Shown one piece after another: positions 9,045 through 17,939 of a stretch of 64,000 nt of DNA. The notes under the pieces are model-generated. The model did not search any database. It had not been told where the DNA came from and was given only the letters and a program-made list of their open reading frames with translations. The stretch comes from Plantactinospora endophytica (GTDB lineage: Bacteria > Actinomycetota > Actinomycetes > Mycobacteriales > Micromonosporaceae). The position numbers were made by a program, and so were the translations under genes. Position 1 is the stretch's first letter. Each line of letters opens with the position of its first letter. Location: positions 1 to 64,000 of the forward strand of contig NZ_BONW01000002.1 in assembly GCF_016862915.1 (NCBI RefSeq), written 5' to 3'.

Positions 9045-10289
9045 ATGCGCATCCGTACCGCGGGTGTGGTCGCCGCGATGGGGCTGGCGCTGGCCGGCGC
9101 CGGCTGCGGCAGCGATACCCCCAGCGCCGAGCCGAGCGCCACCGCCGGGGCCGGCGGCAGCCTGATGATCTGGGCCGACGACAAGCGTACGGCCGCCCTC
9201 AAGCCACTGGTCGCCAAGTTCGGTCAGGAACTCGGCGTCACCATCGAGATCCAGGCGGTCTCCGAGGACCTGCACCCGAAGTTCGTCACCGCCTCGCAGT
9301 CGGGCAACCCGCCGGACATCATGATCGGCGCGCACGACTGGATCGGCAACCTCGTGCAGAACGGCGCTATCGACCCGATCCAGTTGACCGACGCGCAGCG
9401 CGGGTCGTTCGCCGAGATCGCCGTCAAGGGCGTCACCTTCAACGGCCAGGTCTACGGCGTGCCGTACGCGGTGGAGAACCTGGCGCTGTTCCGGAACACC
9501 GAACTCGCCCCGCAGGCACCGGCCACCCTGGAGGAGCTGGTCGCCGCGGGCAAGCAGCTCAAGCAGTCCGGCAAGGCGACCGAGATCCTCTCCATGCCGG
9601 TCGGCCAGGTCGGCGACGCCTACCACATGTACCCGCTCTACACCTCCGGCGGCGGCTACCTGTTCGGCGTCAAGCCGGACGGCGAGTACGACCCGAAGGA
9701 CGTCGGGGTGGGTAACCCGGCCTCGATCGCCGCCTTCGAGAAGATCCGCAAGCTCGGCGAGAAGGGTGACGGTGCGCTGAAGCGCTCGATCGGGCACGAG
9801 AACGCGCTCTCGCTCTTCACCGGCAAGAAGGCCGCCTTCATGATCAGTGGTCCGTGGTCGATCGCGGACGTGAAGAAGGCCGGGGTGAAGTACGAGATCG
9901 AGCCGATCCCCGGCTTCGCCGGTGCCAAGCCGGCCCAGCCGTTCGTCGGGGTGCAGGCGTTCTACGTCGCGGCGAAGGGCAAGAACAAGGCGATCGCCCA
10001 GGAGTTCGTGGCCAACTACGTGACCAAGCCGGAACTGGCCAAGGTGCTCTACGACGCCGAGCCGCGACCCCCGGCGCTGACCGCCGCGTTCGACCAGGTG
10101 AAGGCGTCCGACCCGGACGTCGCGAAGATCATGGACGCCGGCAAGGGTGGCGCGATCATGCCGGCCATCCCGGCGATGGCGAACGTCTGGGACCCGTTCG
10201 GCAAGGCGTCCGCGGCGATCGTCGGCGGTGCCGCCGTACCGGCGACGGTGACGGCGGCCGGCAAGTCCATCACGGACAAGATCAAGTAG
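9045..10289 (+). CDS. malE: Maltose/maltodextrin ABC transporter substrate-binding lipoprotein
   Basis: 414 aa. The signal sequence MRIRTAGVVAAMGLALAG ends in the lipobox LAGAGC, so it is lipid-anchored outside the membrane. The rest is a family 1 extracellular solute-binding protein: LMIWADDKRTAAL, FVTASQSGNPPDIMIGAHDW, GVPYAVENLALFRNT and the C-terminal FGKASAAIVGG. The ATG at 9045 is preferred over the ATG at 9027 because AGGAG lies 5 bases before it. First gene of malEFG; malF starts 18 bp downstream. Confidence 0.92.
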   Translation: MRIRTAGVVAAMGLALAGAGCGSDTPSAEPSATAGAGGSLMIWADDKRTAALKPLVAKFGQELGVTIEIQAVSEDLHPKFVTASQSGNPPDIMIGAHDWIGNLVQNGAIDPIQLTDAQRGSFAEIAVKGVTFNGQVYGVPYAVENLALFRNTELAPQAPATLEELVAAGKQLKQSGKATEILSMPVGQVGDAYHMYPLYTSGGGYLFGVKPDGEYDPKDVGVGNPASIAAFEKIRKLGEKGDGALKRSIGHENALSLFTGKKAAFMISGPWSIADVKKAGVKYEIEPIPGFAGAKPAQPFVGVQAFYVAAKGKNKAIAQEFVANYVTKPELAKVLYDAEPRPPALTAAFDQVKASDPDVAKIMDAGKGGAIMPAIPAMANVWDPFGKASAAIVGGAAVPATVTAAGKSITDKIK

Positions 10290-10307
10290 CCGGGCGGGAG
10301 GTCGGAC

Positions 10308-11909
10308 GTGGCCGGAAAGGCGGCCACCCCGCTCCTGGACCGTGGTGGCCGGGAAGCCTCGGACGAGGTGCCCCGGCCACCACGCTCGGTGGGCCTGGGT
10401 GGGCAAATCGGAAAGATCGTCGCGCTCTCGGTGACCGTCGCGCTGGCGGTGTGGGCAGCGTTTCCGCTGGTCCAGCAACGGCAGTGGCTCGGGCTCGGCA
10501 TCGAGATCGCCGTCGTGGCGGTGATCTGCTACGTCTACCTGTCGCCCCGCCGGGTACCGACCAAATACCTGCTGCCGGGCACCCTGCTGCTGATCGCCTT
10601 TCAGGTGGTGCCGGTGCTCTACACCGTCGGCACCGCCGTCACCAACTTCGGCGACGGGCACCGGGGCAGCAAGGCCGAGGCGGTCGTCGCGATCCAGACC
10701 TCCTCGGTGACCAGGGTGGCCGGCTCCACCGAGTACGCCCTCTCGGTCGCCACCCGGGGCACCGCCGGCACCGGCCCACTGGTCTTCCTGCTGGTCGACC
10801 CGGCCGGGGCTGCCTTCGTCGGGGACGCCGACGGGCTGCGGCCACTGTCCGGGGCGACCGTCAACGGTGGCCGGGTCACCGCCGCCGAGGGGTACTCGCT
10901 GCTCAACATCGGTCAGGCCGCCGCTCGGGGACCCGAGGTCACCGAGTTCACCGTGCCGACCGACCGGGGCGCGATCCGGGCGCAGGGCATCTCCGCCGCG
11001 TACGAGGGACAGGCCGGTCGGCTCTACGACGCCGACTGCGACTGTGTCCGGGAGACCGCCACCGGAGCGGTGTGGCGGGCCGACGACGACGAGGGCGTCT
11101 TCGTGAACGACGTGGGCGAACGGCTGGCCCAGGGCTGGAAGGTCAACGTCGGGTTCGCCAACTTCACCCGGATCGTCACCGACGGCGCCGTCGCCGGCCC
11201 GTTCGCCGGCATCCTGGTCTGGAACCTCGCCTTCGCCGCCGGCTCGGCGCTCGGCACCTTCGCGCTCGGGCTGCTCTGCGCACTCGCCCTGCACTCGCCG
11301 AAGCTGCGCGGCCGGCGGATCTACCAGATCCTGCTGATCCTGCCGTACGCGATGCCGTCGTTCGCGATGCTGCTGATCTGGCGGGACATCTTCAACACCG
11401 ACTTCGGGCTGCTCAACCGGATGCTGGACCTGGACGTCGACTGGTTCGGCGGCACCTGGTCGGCCCGGATCGCGGTGATCCTGGTGCAGTTGTGGCTCGG
11501 GTACCCGTACATGTTCCTGGTGGCCACCGGGGCGTTGCAGGCGATCCCGAAGGAGGTCGGCGAGGCGGCCCGGATCGACGGTGCCGGGGCGTGGCAGCAG
11601 TTCCGCCGGGTCACCCTGCCGCTGCTGCTGGTCGCGCTCTCGCCGCTGCTGATCTCGTCGTTCGCGTTCAACTTCAACAACTTCACCGCGATCTACCTGA
11701 CCACCGAGGGGGCGCCGTTCCCGGCCGACAACCCGGGAGCGGGCGGTACCGACCTGCTGATCACGTACATGTTCCGGCTGGCCTTCGACGCGCAGGGCGC
11801 CCAGTACGGCTTCGCCGCCGCGATCTCGGTGGTCATCTTCGCCATCGTCGCCGTCATCTCGGCGGTCGCCTTCCGCCGGACCCGCGCGCAGGAAGAGGTG
11901 TACTCGTGA
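10308..11909 (+). CDS. malF: Maltose-type ABC transporter permease MalF
   Basis: 533 aa. After a cytoplasmic tail, membrane segments near residues 45-80 and 88-110 lead to a long extracytoplasmic insert (about residues 115-285). This matches the P2 loop that separates MalF from smaller sugar permeases. The core permease has the EAA motif EAARIDGAGAWQQFRRVTLP, which contacts the ATPase. GTG start with GGGAGG 7 bases upstream. Its stop overlaps the malG start by four bases (GTGA). Confidence 0.92.
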   Translation: MAGKAATPLLDRGGREASDEVPRPPRSVGLGGQIGKIVALSVTVALAVWAAFPLVQQRQWLGLGIEIAVVAVICYVYLSPRRVPTKYLLPGTLLLIAFQVVPVLYTVGTAVTNFGDGHRGSKAEAVVAIQTSSVTRVAGSTEYALSVATRGTAGTGPLVFLLVDPAGAAFVGDADGLRPLSGATVNGGRVTAAEGYSLLNIGQAAARGPEVTEFTVPTDRGAIRAQGISAAYEGQAGRLYDADCDCVRETATGAVWRADDDEGVFVNDVGERLAQGWKVNVGFANFTRIVTDGAVAGPFAGILVWNLAFAAGSALGTFALGLLCALALHSPKLRGRRIYQILLILPYAMPSFAMLLIWRDIFNTDFGLLNRMLDLDVDWFGGTWSARIAVILVQLWLGYPYMFLVATGALQAIPKEVGEAARIDGAGAWQQFRRVTLPLLLVALSPLLISSFAFNFNNFTAIYLTTEGAPFPADNPGAGGTDLLITYMFRLAFDAQGAQYGFAAAISVVIFAIVAVISAVAFRRTRAQEEVYS

Positions 11910-12751
11910 GCTGGGTGAAACAGGTCGGCTGGCGGCACCTGGTCGGGATCACGGCGGTGCTCTTCTCGCTCTTCCCGATCGTCTTCGTGGTCTCGGCGGC
12001 ACTCAACCCGCTCGGCACGCTCTCCTCCAGCGAGCTGCTGCCGACCGGGTTCACCCTGCGGAACTTCGTCGACCTGTTCGCCGAGCACGCCTTCGTCAAC
12101 TGGTACGGCAACTCGCTGCTGATCGCCGGGCTCGCCTCGGCGGCGGCGATCTTCATCTCCATGCTGGCCGCGTACGCGTTCAGCCGGATGCGGTTCCGGG
12201 GCCGCCGGGTCGGGCTGCTCTCGCTGCTGATGATCCAGATGTTTCCGCAGTTCCTGGCGGTGGTGACCATCTACCTGATGTTCACCACCATCACCGATCT
12301 CTGGCCGGCGGTCGGCTTCAACACCGCCTGGGGGCTGATCCTGCTCTACCTCGGTGGCGCGCTCGGAGTGAACACCTGGCTGATGAAGGGCTTCTTCGAC
12401 ACCGTGCCGAAGGAACTCGACGAGTCGGCCACCATGGACGGCGCCTCGCACGCCCAGGCGTTCTTCCGGATCATCCTGCCGCTGGTGACGCCGATCATCG
12501 CGGTCACCGGGCTGCTGGTCTTCATCGCCACCATCAACGAGTTCCTGCTGGCCAACGTCTTCCTCACCGACACCGAGGCGAAGACGCTCTCGGTCGGGCT
12601 CTACGGGCTGCTCGGCGGCGAGTCCCGGAACACCAACTTCGGGATCTTCTGCGCCGGCTCGCTGCTCACCGCGATCCCGACCGTGCTGGTCTTCCAGTTC
12701 CTCCAGCGCTACATCGTGAGCGGGCTGACCGCCGGCTCGGTAAAGGGCTGA
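11906..12751 (+). CDS. malG: Maltose-type ABC transporter permease MalG
   Basis: 281 aa. Six hydrophobic segments and the EAA motif ELDESATMDGASHAQAFFRI fit MalG. The GTG start shares bases with the TGA of malF (GTGA), indicating translational coupling. No ATPase gene follows; in Streptomyces such importers use the shared ATPase MsiK encoded elsewhere, which I assume here. Confidence 0.93.
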   Translation: MSWVKQVGWRHLVGITAVLFSLFPIVFVVSAALNPLGTLSSSELLPTGFTLRNFVDLFAEHAFVNWYGNSLLIAGLASAAAIFISMLAAYAFSRMRFRGRRVGLLSLLMIQMFPQFLAVVTIYLMFTTITDLWPAVGFNTAWGLILLYLGGALGVNTWLMKGFFDTVPKELDESATMDGASHAQAFFRIILPLVTPIIAVTGLLVFIATINEFLLANVFLTDTEAKTLSVGLYGLLGGESRNTNFGIFCAGSLLTAIPTVLVFQFLQRYIVSGLTAGSVKG

Positions 12752-12788
12752 CCATGCCGCCGACGACCCGCTCGACGAAGGGATGACC

Positions 12789-14612
12789 ATGCTCGGGCTG
12801 CCCCACCACGACGGCTCCGAACTGCACGTGCCGCAGCAGGCGCCTGCGCTCGGCGAGACGGTGCCGGTCTTCGTCCGGACGCCCGCGTCGGTGCGGTCGG
12901 TCCGGGTCCGCTCGGTCGCCGACGGCGAACCCCGGTACGGCACCGCCGTCGTGGACCGGGAGGTCGGCGGGGAGCGCTGGTGGCGGGCCGAGGTGCAGGT
13001 GCGAAACCCGGTGACCAACTACCGCTTCCTGGTCGACTCCGGGCCGTCCGGCGGCGGGCAGCGCTGGCTGAACGGGCGCGGTGTCTTCGGGTACGACGTG
13101 CCGGACAACAGCGACTTCCGGCTGGTGGCGTACGACCCGCCGCCGGCCTGGGCACGCGACGCGGTGGTGTACCAGATCTTCCCGGACCGGTTCGCCCGCT
13201 CGGCCGGCGCCGACGGTCGGGCGGTGCCGGACTGGGCCATCCCGTGCGACTGGGACCGGACCCCGGTGATCGGTCGGGGCCCCGAGACGCCGTACCAGTT
13301 CTACGGCGGCGACCTGGACGGCATCGCCGAACGGCTGGACCACCTCGACCGGCTCGGGGTGAACACCGTCTACCTGACTCCGATCTTCCCGGCCCGCTCC
13401 AACCACCGGTACGACGCCGCCACCTTCGACGCCGTCGACCCGCTGCTCGGCGGCGACGCCGCACTGGCCCGGCTCGGCGCGGCCGTGCACGCCCGGGGCT
13501 GGCGGCTGCTCGGCGACGTCACCAGCAACCACACCGGGGACAGCCACCGGTGGTTCGTCGACGCGATCTCCGACGTCAACTCCCCAGAGCGCGGGCTGTA
13601 CTACTTCGATGAGTCCGGCGACTACGAGTCCTGGCTCGGCGTGAAGTCGCTGCCGAAGCTGAACTGGGGCGGCGCCGAGTTGCGCCGCCGCTTCCTGGCC
13701 GGGCCGGACTCGGTGCTGGCCCGCTGGCTGCGCCCGCCGTACGGGCTGGACGGCTGGCGGGTGGACGTGGCCAACATGACCGGCCGACGCGGGCGGGACG
13801 CGTACACCTCCGAGGTGGCGGCGGCGCTGCGCGCGGCGGTGGTGGCGGCGAAGCCGGACGGGCTGCTCGTCGCCGAGCACGGGCACGACTTCACCGGCGA
13901 CCTGGACGCCGACGGCTGGCAGGGCACGATGAACTACGCCGGCTTCTGCCGTCCGGTGTGGAACTGGCTGCGCGTCGACGGGCTCGACCTGCCGGACTTC
14001 CTCGGCGTACCGGACGGGGTGCCCCGGCGGGCCGGGCCGGAGGTGCTGGCCACGATGCGGGCTTTCGGCTCGCTGGTCTCGTGGCGGGCGCTGACGCACT
14101 CGTGGCTGCTGCTCGGCTCGCACGACTCGGCCCGGATCCGCACCGTCGTCGGCGACGCCGACCGGCAGGAGGTGGCCGTCGGGCTGCTCTGCACCCTCCC
14201 CGGTACCCCGATGATCTTCGCCGGAGACGAACTCGGGCTGACCGGGCGCAACGGCGAGGACTCGCGTACCCCGATGCCGTGGGCGCGGCCGGAGAGCTGG
14301 GACGGTGCGACGTTCGACCGGTACCGCGGACTCGTCGGGCTGCGCCGGTCGCTGCCGGCACTGCGGCACGGCGGCCTGCGCTGGGCGTACGCCGACGCGG
14401 ACAGCCTGGTCTTCCTGCGCGAGTCGCCGACGGAGTCGGTGCTGGTGCTGGCCCGGCGTGCCGCTGCCGCCCCGATCCGGCTGTCCGGCCTGCCGCCGCT
14501 CGACGACGCCGTCAACCTGTACGGCGGAGCGGACGCGCTGCGCCCGGACCAGGACGGTGCGCTGACGCTGCCCGGGGACGGCCCGACCTTCCAGGTGTGG
14601 CGGCTGCCCTGA
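12789..14612 (+). CDS. GH13 maltodextrin-degrading enzyme (neopullulanase/cyclomaltodextrinase type)
   Basis: 607 aa. An N-terminal beta-sandwich of about 125 residues (CBM34-like) precedes the GH13 barrel, which begins AVVYQIFPDRFARS. Key residues: DGWRVDVANM (nucleophile Asp near 325), LVAEHGHDFTG (acid/base Glu near 363) and LLGSHDSAR (Asp near 444). A C-terminal all-beta domain follows. The N-terminal domain plus cytoplasmic location points to cyclomaltodextrinase, neopullulanase or maltogenic amylase activity. The second ATG (12789) is used because AAGGG stands 6 bases before it; the ATG at 12783 abuts that site. It follows malG by 37 bp. Confidence 0.9.
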   Translation: MLGLPHHDGSELHVPQQAPALGETVPVFVRTPASVRSVRVRSVADGEPRYGTAVVDREVGGERWWRAEVQVRNPVTNYRFLVDSGPSGGGQRWLNGRGVFGYDVPDNSDFRLVAYDPPPAWARDAVVYQIFPDRFARSAGADGRAVPDWAIPCDWDRTPVIGRGPETPYQFYGGDLDGIAERLDHLDRLGVNTVYLTPIFPARSNHRYDAATFDAVDPLLGGDAALARLGAAVHARGWRLLGDVTSNHTGDSHRWFVDAISDVNSPERGLYYFDESGDYESWLGVKSLPKLNWGGAELRRRFLAGPDSVLARWLRPPYGLDGWRVDVANMTGRRGRDAYTSEVAAALRAAVVAAKPDGLLVAEHGHDFTGDLDADGWQGTMNYAGFCRPVWNWLRVDGLDLPDFLGVPDGVPRRAGPEVLATMRAFGSLVSWRALTHSWLLLGSHDSARIRTVVGDADRQEVAVGLLCTLPGTPMIFAGDELGLTGRNGEDSRTPMPWARPESWDGATFDRYRGLVGLRRSLPALRHGGLRWAYADADSLVFLRESPTESVLVLARRAAAAPIRLSGLPPLDDAVNLYGGADALRPDQDGALTLPGDGPTFQVWRLP

Positions 14613-14615
14613 GTC

Positions 14616-15374
14616 TCACTTCGACTGCGGGTCGAGCACCTCGCGCATCCGGTTCACCTCGACGGCCTGTTCGAAGGCGATGTTCCGGGCCAGTTCCCGG
14701 ATCTGCCGGTCGACCCCGTTGACCAGCACCTCCTGGGCCATCGCGATGGCGCCCTGGTGGTGTGCGCTCATCATCTCGACGAACATCCGGTCGAAGTCCG
14801 TACCGGTCGTCGCGGTGAGCCTGGCGATCGCCTCCGGGCTCTGCATGCCGTGCATGGTCGCGTGCTCGTGCCCGGTCCCGCCGAGCAGCGAGTCGAGGTT
14901 GCGGTCCCGCAGCCAGCTCTTCAGCACCTCGACCTCGGGCTGCTGGCCGGCCCGGATCCGGTCGGCGACCGCGATCACGCCGGTGCTGCCGGCCCGCTCC
15001 GGCACCAGCGCGGCCATCGCCAGGGCCTGCTCGTGGTGCGGCACCATCATCGAGACGAAGCGGATGTCGGCCGCGTTGTGCTGCGCCCCGGGCGGCGGGG
15101 TGAGCTGGTCCGGCCGGAGCACCTGGGCCGACTCCCCGGGCCGGCCGGGCCGGATCACCGGGGCCGTGCCGATGGCCTGGGTGGGCAGCACGGTCGGGGT
15201 GGCGACCGGAGTCGCGGTCGCCGGGGCGGCAGCGGGCCGGCCGGGCGGATCGTCCCCGCCGGCCGCGAACCCGGCGATGCCGACGGCCAGCAGTACCGCC
15301 GCCGCCTCGACGAGCGCGAGAAACACGATCGCCGGTCGGCGACTGCTCCCGGCCACGTTCCTGGCCAACACCAC
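14616..15374 (-). CDS. DUF305 family membrane-anchored protein
   Basis: 252 aa from the GTG at 15374, chosen because GGGAG lies 8 bases upstream. One N-terminal membrane segment (IVFLALVEAAAVLLAVGIAG) is followed by a Pro/Thr-rich linker and a DUF305 domain. Its two histidine-rich helices are seen as MMVPHHEQALAMA and MMSAHHQGAIAMAQ, with HEHATMHGM between them. DUF305 proteins adopt a ferritin-like helical fold and some are linked to copper; the many His and Met residues fit metal binding, but no metal can be assigned. Its stop codon is only 3 bp from that of the convergent GH13 gene. Confidence 0.87.
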   Translation of the reverse strand: MVLARNVAGSSRRPAIVFLALVEAAAVLLAVGIAGFAAGGDDPPGRPAAAPATATPVATPTVLPTQAIGTAPVIRPGRPGESAQVLRPDQLTPPPGAQHNAADIRFVSMMVPHHEQALAMAALVPERAGSTGVIAVADRIRAGQQPEVEVLKSWLRDRNLDSLLGGTGHEHATMHGMQSPEAIARLTATTGTDFDRMFVEMMSAHHQGAIAMAQEVLVNGVDRQIRELARNIAFEQAVEVNRMREVLDPQSK

Positions 15375-15573
15375 AGCGTGAACTCCCGTCCGCCCTGCCG
15401 GCCGGTCGTGGCGTAGCCGGGGCTCCTGCACCCGGGCCGGGTCGTCAACCCCGGGTTGGCCGATGGTAGCCCGGCCGCCGGAACGGTGGAAGATCCAGTA
15501 CGCCCTGACCTCGGGCCGCGGCTGCCTGCCCGTCCCGCCCGGACCCGTCCCGACGGGATGGCTTGCGTCCTAC

Positions 15574-16188
15574 CTACTTCTCAACGCCGTGGCTGGCCAG
15601 CAGGGCGCGTACACCGTCGAGATAGGTCTTCGGGTCGGGGCCGGCGGCGAGCACGCGTTGCAGTACGAAGCCGGGGACCAGGCCGAACAGGACGGCGCCG
15701 ACCGCCTCGGGATCGGCGTCGGCCGGCAACTCGCCGGCCTGCTGGGCCCGGCGGGCGAGGACGACGAAGCGGGCCCGGAAGCCGCTGTAGAGCCGGGCGA
15801 CGAAGTCGGCCAGCGCGGGATCGCGCAGCGACTCGGCCCAGACCTGCACGGCGAGCGGGAACACGCCGTCCGGGCCGGTCTGGGCCTCGACGAACTGGAG
15901 CGCCCGGTCCAGCGCCTCGACGAGGGGGAGCGGCGGTTCTGCCGTGGCGAGGTCGGCGAAGAGGTCGTCGGCGCCGTCCAGCACCGACTGGGCGATCGAG
16001 GTGACCAACTCGTGCTTGCTGCTGAAGTAGCGGTAGACCGCGCCCACCGAGAGCCCGGCCTCGCTGATCACGTCCTGCATCGAGGTGGCGTGGAAGCCGT
16101 TGCGCAGGAAGCAGCGTCGGGCGGCGTCGAGGATCTGCTGGCGTCGGGCCGCCAGATGTTCGTCGGATACGCGTGGCACGGCACACAT
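15574..16188 (-). CDS. TetR-family transcriptional repressor
   Basis: 204 aa. The N-terminal TetR helix-turn-helix is clear (RQQILDAARRCFLRNGFHAT, then MQDVISEAGLSVGAVYRYF). The C-terminal region resembles the TetR C-terminal family that binds hydrophobic ligands. It is divergent from the membrane protein at 16278, and two near-identical palindromic sites lie in the gap, one beside each start. Autorepression and repression of the neighbour are therefore likely. A GTG at 16179 is an alternative start. Confidence 0.92.
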   Translation of the reverse strand: MCAVPRVSDEHLAARRQQILDAARRCFLRNGFHATSMQDVISEAGLSVGAVYRYFSSKHELVTSIAQSVLDGADDLFADLATAEPPLPLVEALDRALQFVEAQTGPDGVFPLAVQVWAESLRDPALADFVARLYSGFRARFVVLARRAQQAGELPADADPEAVGAVLFGLVPGFVLQRVLAAGPDPKTYLDGVRALLASHGVEK

Positions 16189-16196
16189 TGTAAAAC

Positions 16197-16208
16197 GAAC
16201 GCTCGTTC
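16197..16208. promoter_or_regulatory. TetR operator 1
   Basis: GAACGCTCGTTC, an inverted repeat with five-base arms, 8 bp upstream of the TetR ATG. It matches operator 2 in arm sequence. Confidence 0.75.
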
Positions 16209-16245
16209 TTGACTGCTGGGCAGGGGCGGAGGACTCTCTTTAAGA

Positions 16246-16257
16246 GAACGAGCGTTC
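16246..16257. promoter_or_regulatory. TetR operator 2
   Basis: GAACGAGCGTTC, with the same arms as operator 1 and a different central pair. It lies just upstream of the AAGGAG ribosome site of the membrane protein gene, 49 bp from operator 1. Confidence 0.75.
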
Positions 16258-16277
16258 GTTTTCGAAGGAGTCCCGAG

Positions 16278-17405
16278 ATGACTCGTCCACCGGCCCGGTC
16301 CGGGCCGTCCGGTTCCGCCCCGTCCACCCCCGGGTCGACCAGCTCCGGATCGACCAACTCCACCCCGGCCACCTCGGCGCGGCCCCATCGACCGCTGCGG
16401 GTCGCCGTGCTGCTGGCCGTCGCGGTGGTGCTGTTGCAGTCGCTGCTCATACCCCTCTTCGCCGCTCCGGCGGCCCACCTGGAGCCGCGCGACCTGCCGG
16501 TGGTGGTCGCCGGCCCGGCGTCGGCCACCGACCAACTGGTCGCCCGGCTCGACGCCGCCGCGCCGGGCGCCTTCGACCTGATCCGGCTTCCCGACGGCGC
16601 GGCGGCCGACCGGGCACTGCGCGACCGGGAGGCGTACGCCGCCTTCGTGGTCGGCCCGGACGGGCCGACCCTGCACACGGCGAGCGCCGCAGGCCCCACG
16701 GTGGCGGCGCTGCTCACCCAGGCGGCCGGGCAACTCTCCGCCGGGCAGGCGACCGGCGGGCAGCCCGTCCGGGTGGTCGACGTGGTACCGGCCGACCCGG
16801 ACGATCCCCGGGGTGCCGGGTTCGCGGCCGGCTTCCTGCCGATCGCGCTGACCGGCATGGTGGCCGGGGCGCTGCTGTTCCTGCTGGTGAGCGGTTGGGT
16901 CGCCCGGCTGGCCGGCCTGGTCAGCTTCGGACTGCTCGTCGGCGTCGCCGGACCGCTGGTGCTACAGGGCTGGCTCGGCCTGCTGCCCGGTGACCCGCTG
17001 GCCGTCGGGGCCACCCTCGGGCTGGTCGGGTTGGCCGTCGCGGCCACCGTCTGCGGGCTCGGCGCGCTGCTCGGCCGGCCCGGGCTCGGCCTCGGCGCGG
17101 TACTCGTCTTCCTGGTCGGCAACCCGCTCTCCGGAGTCGGTGCGGCGCCGGAACTGCTGCCCCAGCCCTGGGGCGCGGTCGGCCAGTGGCTGCCGGTCGG
17201 CGCCGGTGGCACCCTGCTCCGCTCCACCGCGTTCTTCGACGGCGCCGGGGCGACGACCCCGCTGCTGGTCCTCACCGGGTACGCCGTGGGCGGCCTGCTG
17301 CTGGTCGCCCTCGGCCACCTCCGACAGGCGAAGCCCCCCGCCCCGACCCGCCCCGACCCGATCCCCACCACGCCCGCCGCCCCCGCCGCAGCCCCCGCGC
17401 GGTGA
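16278..17405 (+). CDS. TetR-controlled polytopic membrane protein, possibly ABC-2/YhgE-like
   Basis: 375 aa. A Ser/Pro/Thr-rich cytoplasmic tail precedes one membrane segment (residues about 43-65), then an extracytoplasmic domain to about 190, then five or six close-packed membrane segments and a Pro-rich end. This single-helix / outer-domain / multi-helix layout is seen in YhgE/Pip-like and ABC-2 permease-like proteins. The ATG has AAGGAG 7 bases upstream. The divergent TetR gene and paired operators suggest inducible export or tolerance of a small molecule; the substrate is unknown and no ATPase is adjacent. Confidence 0.75.
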   Translation: MTRPPARSGPSGSAPSTPGSTSSGSTNSTPATSARPHRPLRVAVLLAVAVVLLQSLLIPLFAAPAAHLEPRDLPVVVAGPASATDQLVARLDAAAPGAFDLIRLPDGAAADRALRDREAYAAFVVGPDGPTLHTASAAGPTVAALLTQAAGQLSAGQATGGQPVRVVDVVPADPDDPRGAGFAAGFLPIALTGMVAGALLFLLVSGWVARLAGLVSFGLLVGVAGPLVLQGWLGLLPGDPLAVGATLGLVGLAVAATVCGLGALLGRPGLGLGAVLVFLVGNPLSGVGAAPELLPQPWGAVGQWLPVGAGGTLLRSTAFFDGAGATTPLLVLTGYAVGGLLLVALGHLRQAKPPAPTRPDPIPTTPAAPAAAPAR

Positions 17406-17417
17406 TCGCCGCGCGGT

Positions 17418-17496
17418 GAAGATCGTGCTCGTACGGCGATGGAGTGCCTTCGGAAGGTCCGGGAAGGCACTCCATCCCGGAAAGAGCGCGATCTTC
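17418..17496. repeat. Nested inverted repeats after the TetR-controlled gene
   Basis: An inner 14-bp perfect inverted repeat (17438-17451 with 17463-17476, GATGGAGTGCCTTC) lies inside an outer 13-bp pair (17418-17430 with 17484-17496, 12 of 13 matching). A further GC hairpin follows to about 17513. It begins 13 bp after the stop at 17405, so it probably serves as terminator, but the nesting is more elaborate than needed. Confidence 0.75.
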
Positions 17497-17532
17497 CCCG
17501 CGTCGGCGCGGGAAGAGCGGTCTTACCGCGTC

Positions 17533-17561
17533 GGGGCTGGTTGGGGTGGTAGGGCGGGGGG
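17533..17561 (+). other. G-run cluster, possible G-quadruplex
   Basis: Four G-runs (17533-17536, 17543-17546, 17552-17554, 17556-17561) are separated by 1-6 bases, followed by further runs at 17574 and 17581. It lies in the leader of the next gene on the coding strand. Confidence 0.4.
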
Positions 17562-17597
17562 CGGCGTTGGTGGAGGGGATGGGGGAGGATAGCGGCC

Positions 17598-17939
17598 GTG
17601 GAACCTCTCCGGCTGATCCTCCTCTATGCCCACCTGATCGGGTTCGCCCTGCTGCTGGGCGGTGCCGCCGCCCAGTACGCCACCGGACGGATCCGGATCA
17701 ACCCGCTGATGCTCTGGGGCGCCGCCATCCAGGTGCTGACCGGGATCGGACTCTCCGCGCCGCTGCGGGACGGCGACGAGCCGGCCCCGGCGAAGCTGGC
17801 CACCAAGCTGGTGATCGGCTTGATGATCTTCGTGATGGTGTTCTTCTCCCGGAAGCGGGAGGAGGTCAACCGCGGCCACTTCCTGGCGATCATCGGACTG
17901 ACCCTGGTGAACGCCGCGATCGCGGTCTTCTGGCGTTAA
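17598..17939 (+). CDS. Small four-helix integral membrane protein
   Basis: 113 aa with hydrophobic stretches near residues 5-22, 38-52, 68-85 and 95-112. Conserved-looking features are LLYAHLIGFALLLGGAAAQY and FFSRKREEVNRGHFL. I do not recognise a characterised family; it resembles small conserved actinobacterial membrane proteins. GTG start with GGGAGGA about 9-10 bases upstream. Confidence 0.75.
   Translation: MEPLRLILLYAHLIGFALLLGGAAAQYATGRIRINPLMLWGAAIQVLTGIGLSAPLRDGDEPAPAKLATKLVIGLMIFVMVFFSRKREEVNRGHFLAIIGLTLVNAAIAVFWR

Noticed and set aside
8859-11294. 811-codon minus-strand frame opposite malE and malF
   Set aside because: Mirror of GC-biased third positions in the real genes; composition His/Arg/Gly-rich with no domains.
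9854-12751. 965-codon frame across malF and malG
   Set aside because: Only its 3' part from 11906 is real (malG); the rest is an out-of-frame shadow of malE and malF.
12754-12786. Ten-codon mini-frame ending in the start of the second GH13 gene
   Set aside because: No ribosome site and no conserved leader-peptide features; likely chance.
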